64,000 nt of DNA, from assembly GCA_017607445.1 (NCBI GenBank), contig JAEVHH010000001.1, positions 5,642,001 to 5,706,000 of the forward strand. Reading direction: 5' to 3'. Origin of the DNA: Histoplasma ohiense. Lineage: Eukaryota; Ascomycota; Eurotiomycetes; Onygenales; Ajellomycetaceae. Positions 60,849 through 64,000 of the stretch are shown one piece after another. The notes beneath the pieces are model-generated. The model worked only from the letters and a program-made list of their open reading frames with translations, made no database searches and was not told where the DNA came from. The translations under genes were made by a program, and so were the position numbers. How positions within the stretch are numbered: position 1 is the stretch's first letter; each line of letters opens with the position of its first letter.

Positions 60849-61865
60849 TCTCTAAACTAATACTAACCTAGTAAGCACCTAATATCTCAAATTTCCCAAG
60901 AAGGTATATTGAACCAAGAAAAAAAAAAGAGGTATCAACTATGGACTGTAATCTGAATATTGAGTACTGCAAAAAGAGACATCCAAAGTACGAGCCTCAT
61001 CAGGGAAATATTACCCGCAAAAGAAACAGGGATGGTGGAGGGACAGCAAAGAACAAGATAAATTTACCTCCGTAAGATGGAGATAATACAAACGAAAAGC
61101 GGAACAATATGCGGCGTGGTCTTCTCCTCTGCTCCTCTGATTGGCTAACTTATTTTTATTCTTTACCGTCCGTTCTCATATCATTTTTGGGAGGGAACGC
61201 TTGACATCTCCGCCGAATCCACCACCAAAATCAGCACCTATTTGGTAAACGAGGTTTCATCATACAAAAGTTATTATTTTCCTTTCATTATTCCTTTTGA
61301 GTGAGAGGTTAGATATCTATCAGGTATAAATTGATGATAAATCCAATAATCAGTGCTCTAACGTACTTCACTTCACCACTTTCTCCGCCACTTTATATCA
61401 CCACACCAATTTAGTATGAGTGTAAGAGAGAGGAATTAATGGCTCATACTAAAACTAGCGCCGTGAAAAAGTCGCCGATAAAGCGATGAAGTGCGTTAGT
61501 GACTGCAATAGGGCCCGCACCAGGATCAGGTTAGCTAAAAAATCGAGCTCTGAGAAATATGATAAAATCACTTTGTGTCCAATGCATTTGAAGATGAGAC
61601 ATGACTAGTGTATGTAGTTTTAATGGGGGGATTGACATGGTCACATGGTTTATGGTCAAAATCACGCCGAAGGTTATTCCGGCCCGAAAAATTAACCATG
61701 TTCAACTGTTATGCCCGCTAGCTAGTTAGTTAGCTACTCCGTATACAAGTGATCATCCAGACCCGAATGAGGCCGCGGTTTATAATCCTTCGTTTATGTG
61801 AACCAATTATACTCGCAACCCTGCCATTCTTCCCGTATCAAACATAGTTCTCCCCGTCATCAACA
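60849..61865. other. Intergenic region
   Basis: AT-rich upstream region of the carboxymuconolactone-decarboxylase-like gene. No supported gene was seen. Confidence 0.55.
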
Positions 61866-62926
61866 ATGACCTCATCTATCCCCGCGCTCAGCGAGAAAGT
61901 TAAAAGTCTTCTCCCCGAAGATCTTCGAGAAGACCGATGGTATCTAATCACAGTAAGTTGCCTACGTCTTGCAGTGAACAGGGAAGAATAAATAGAGGGG
62001 ATCGATGAAGACATCAGATACAAGCACATTACAATTTAGGACAAAGGAATTGCAGGCACACAAGCTCTAATGACTAATGAAAGGCCGCCGCTCTAGTAGC
62101 TTCCGGCAAGCCGACCGAACTAGGGGAGCTTTACCAGTACATATTAGCCACGGAATATCCCAATCTAACCCTGGAACAAGAGCGCAGAATAGCTCGCCGG
62201 TTCAGCGATCTGCTCATGAAAGCATGGACACTTGTCGGCATCCCGAGTGTGCTGATGGCTGTCTCATCGCTAGCGAAGGTGGAGAGATTCGTATCAGCGA
62301 GTAATACGGGGTTGGAGGACAAGAGGTATGTTAATTATTTTTCGATGATATCTTACGTTACATTTTTTTCAATTTTTTCATTTTACTTTTATTTGGAATT
62401 CTTGTTTTGACTACTTCTATATTGTCTTGATTCTGTACCTCAGTACATGTAACGATGGGATGCTGATAGTTGGGGAATTAATTTACATCAAAATATAAAA
62501 TTGAAAGGGGTGGCGACTAAATTAAATTCACTGGACAGGATAAACATTGACTTCGAGAAAGGCATCACGGAACGCGGCACAGAGTTTATTCAGCTTCTAT
62601 ACAAACAGAATCTCGAACCCATTTTCGATACCTGGGGGTCCTACAAGGAGGAATTCGTGTGGCTGGAAAAAAGTGTGATCTACGGACTCTTTTTGGCTGA
62701 TCAGACGGTACTATCTGAGGTGGAAACGCTATTAGTCACGCTACCCTCGATAATGTGCCAGGGTTGGCCAGGTCCGGCACTATGGCATCTCCGGGGCCTG
62801 AGAAGAGTTGGTCGGAGCACGGAAGATGTCGAGAAGGTGCAGCAGGCCGTGGAGGCTGTTGCCATTTGGTCTGGGAAGTCGATTGAAGGTTGGCCAAGGG
62901 TCACAGATATTAAGGATGAGATCTAG
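61866..62926 (+). CDS. Carboxymuconolactone decarboxylase-like (AhpD-like fold) protein
   Basis: Three exons (61866-61952, 62084-62325, 62539-62926) give 238 residues, in phase. The protein is all-helical, with SIPALSEKVKSLLPEDLRED at the N-terminus and LTLEQERRIARRFSDLLMKA after the first intron. The C-terminal part holds the fold's hallmark pair of helices: SEVETLLVTLPSIMCQGWPG, ALWHLRGLRRVGRSTEDVEK and VQQAVEAVAIWSG. Fungal members of this family are mostly uncharacterised, and some act as redox or tautomerase-like enzymes. The usual CxxC pair is absent: only one Cys, ten residues before a His, is seen in the active-site helix. A peroxidase role like that of bacterial AhpD is therefore doubtful. 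There is no signal peptide, so it is likely cytosolic. It converges on TIM21. Confidence 0.75.
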
Positions 62927-63379
62927 TAATTATTCTGGAACTTTTGGCGGTTTTCTTTGGATTCTTCTTTCAAGATGCATTTGGGATCATGCGCGATTTC
63001 AGTTACATATACATATTTGGGCTAGACATCGGCAAAGCGATGCCGATATCCCATAAAATACAGTCGGGAATGTGCTCCGCCATATGTATCTGAGTGTGCG
63101 TATGTGTCTTGCGTTCCATCATGACTCCATGCTTAGATGATGCGGTTTCCTGTTGTTAAATTCAGCTAGGACATCACATTTGAGTTCATCTAGCCAGCAA
63201 ATGACATGGCTTTTTCGGCCTTCAGACAAATGTTTCATACGGCCACCAAAACGGCGCGACAACCCCGCTAACGCCATTGTATTCCAAATATTTTCGTTGC
63301 AGCTTTCTTCGCTGCATTTTTATTTGCCCCTGCGTTTTCAAGATAAAGTCGTTGATGACCTGTACTCAGTTAGGGAAAA
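62927..63379. other. Intergenic region between convergent genes
   Basis: 3' flanks of the carboxymuconolactone-decarboxylase-like gene and TIM21. No feature was seen. Confidence 0.6.
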
Positions 63380-64000
63380 TTAATTATTTTCCTCGAATGA
63401 CACCGGCATACCTTTAACGTCCAACGCCAGAATATTGTATTCAAATTCATTTGTTTGCGGGTTCTTTATCAGATGTACGCTCACGGTTCCATCGTTGCGT
63501 GGGCCACTGACCTAAAAATAATCAAGTGCCGTTAGTTGGTGTACTTCGCAGAGTGAAATAGTAAAACAATACCCACATTGAAGTTCATTCTCATATGCTC
63601 CCGACCAACTCGGTCCTTTTCCACGGTGGTTCTAGCACAGTAGTTAGCCAATATGATGCAGTAGATATTCTGGTTGGAGCTCCACTCACGCGATAGGCCT
63701 ATTTCTCGTCCACTTATTCCACGTAGTCTCGCCATAGGCCCGTATCTTGTTGCTATCCCCAAGTAGCTCGATACATCTCTGATCCTCCTTAATTCGGTCG
63801 ACAGCTCGATTGAAATTCCGAGTTTTGCTGTCTGGCGCAAAAACTTCCTGGTAAAGCAGAGTAAAAACAGCACCCTAAACTAAATATCAGCACAATGCCC
63901 TGATCACTTATATCTTACACGGCTGAAGGATGCGCACAGTCATGGCAGCCCCAATAACAATGATAAGGAAATTTGCAGATTGCTGAGTTGCTCGAGCTGC
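63380..64000 (-). CDS. TIM21: TIM21, TIM23 translocase subunit (partial, 5' end outside window)
   Basis: Inner-membrane subunit of the mitochondrial presequence translocase that contacts TOM and respiratory-chain complexes. The visible exons, complement(63380-63511, 63577-63631, 63690-63874, 63938-64000), encode the C-terminal 144 residues in phase. The membrane segment ANFLIIVIGAAMTGAVFTLL crosses a splice site. The intermembrane-space domain follows: YQEVFAPDSKTRNFNRAVDR, CIELLGDSNKIRAYGETTWN, REHMRMNFN and GPRNDGTVSVHLIKNPQTNE. It ends FEYNILALDVKGMPVSFEEN with a TAA. The mitochondrial presequence lies beyond the window edge. The donor at 63937 (GTGCGC) is weak but the only phase-consistent choice. 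Confidence 0.93.

Noticed and set aside
1..64000. CRISPR arrays, bacterial-type operons and biosynthetic gene clusters
   Set aside because: No regularly spaced direct repeats were seen. The genes are spliced, eukaryotic and functionally unrelated.

Overview
The window comes from a filamentous ascomycete (Pezizomycotina). The evidence is many short GT-AG introns (mostly 40-150 nt), very short first exons, dispersed poly(A)/poly(T) tracts, a short run of the fungal telomere hexamer (TTAGGG), and protein families typical of this group. The overall protein flavour suggests Eurotiomycetes, possibly Onygenales, but that is an inference I cannot confirm without a search. No rRNA gene, intact tRNA, CRISPR array or intact transposase was seen.

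Layout. From 1.8 to 18.3 kb lie four minus-strand housekeeping genes: an importin-7/8 type karyopherin (SXM1/NMD5), the SKI-complex RNA helicase SKI2, a choline-transporter-like membrane protein (PNS1), and a WD40/DUF2415 protein. From 18.3 to 22.0 kb is an AT-rich interval. It hides two small spliced genes that a plain ORF scan misses: a 53-residue secreted peptide and an unidentified protein of at least three exons, read divergently from the next gene. From 22.1 to 30.2 kb come mitochondrial HSP70 (SSC1, plus), a tentative Lys/Arg-rich gene, a macro-domain-like protein (plus) and the ribosomal-protein methyltransferase RKM5 (minus). From 30.2 to 34.5 kb is a non-coding region with two inverted-repeat pairs that look like small non-autonomous DNA transposons; one contains a telomere-like sequence and a degenerate tandem repeat. 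A long-chain acyl-CoA synthetase and a 67-residue membrane protein follow on the plus strand (34.6-38.7 kb), then an NDT80-family regulator of the VIB-1/XprG type on the minus strand (42.4-45.0 kb). From 45 to 56.4 kb I could support no gene. The right end carries eIF3g (TIF35, minus), a poorly supported locus at 59.6-60.8 kb, a carboxymuconolactone-decarboxylase-like protein (plus) and the 3' part of TIM21 (minus), which runs off the window.

Functionally this is a normal eukaryotic chromosome segment, not an operon or a biosynthetic cluster. Several genes share broad themes: mitochondrial import (SSC1 is the matrix motor and TIM21 is a TIM23 subunit), translation and RNA decay (TIF35, RKM5, SKI2), and lipid or choline metabolism (acyl-CoA synthetase, PNS1). 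The order gives no evidence of co-regulation. Exon boundaries were worked out by hand from splice signals, reading phase and family similarity, and every full gene model given closes in phase. The most novel items are the small secreted peptide, the unidentified spliced gene beside SSC1, the telomere-containing inverted-repeat element, and a ten-base palindrome-like motif that recurs six times.
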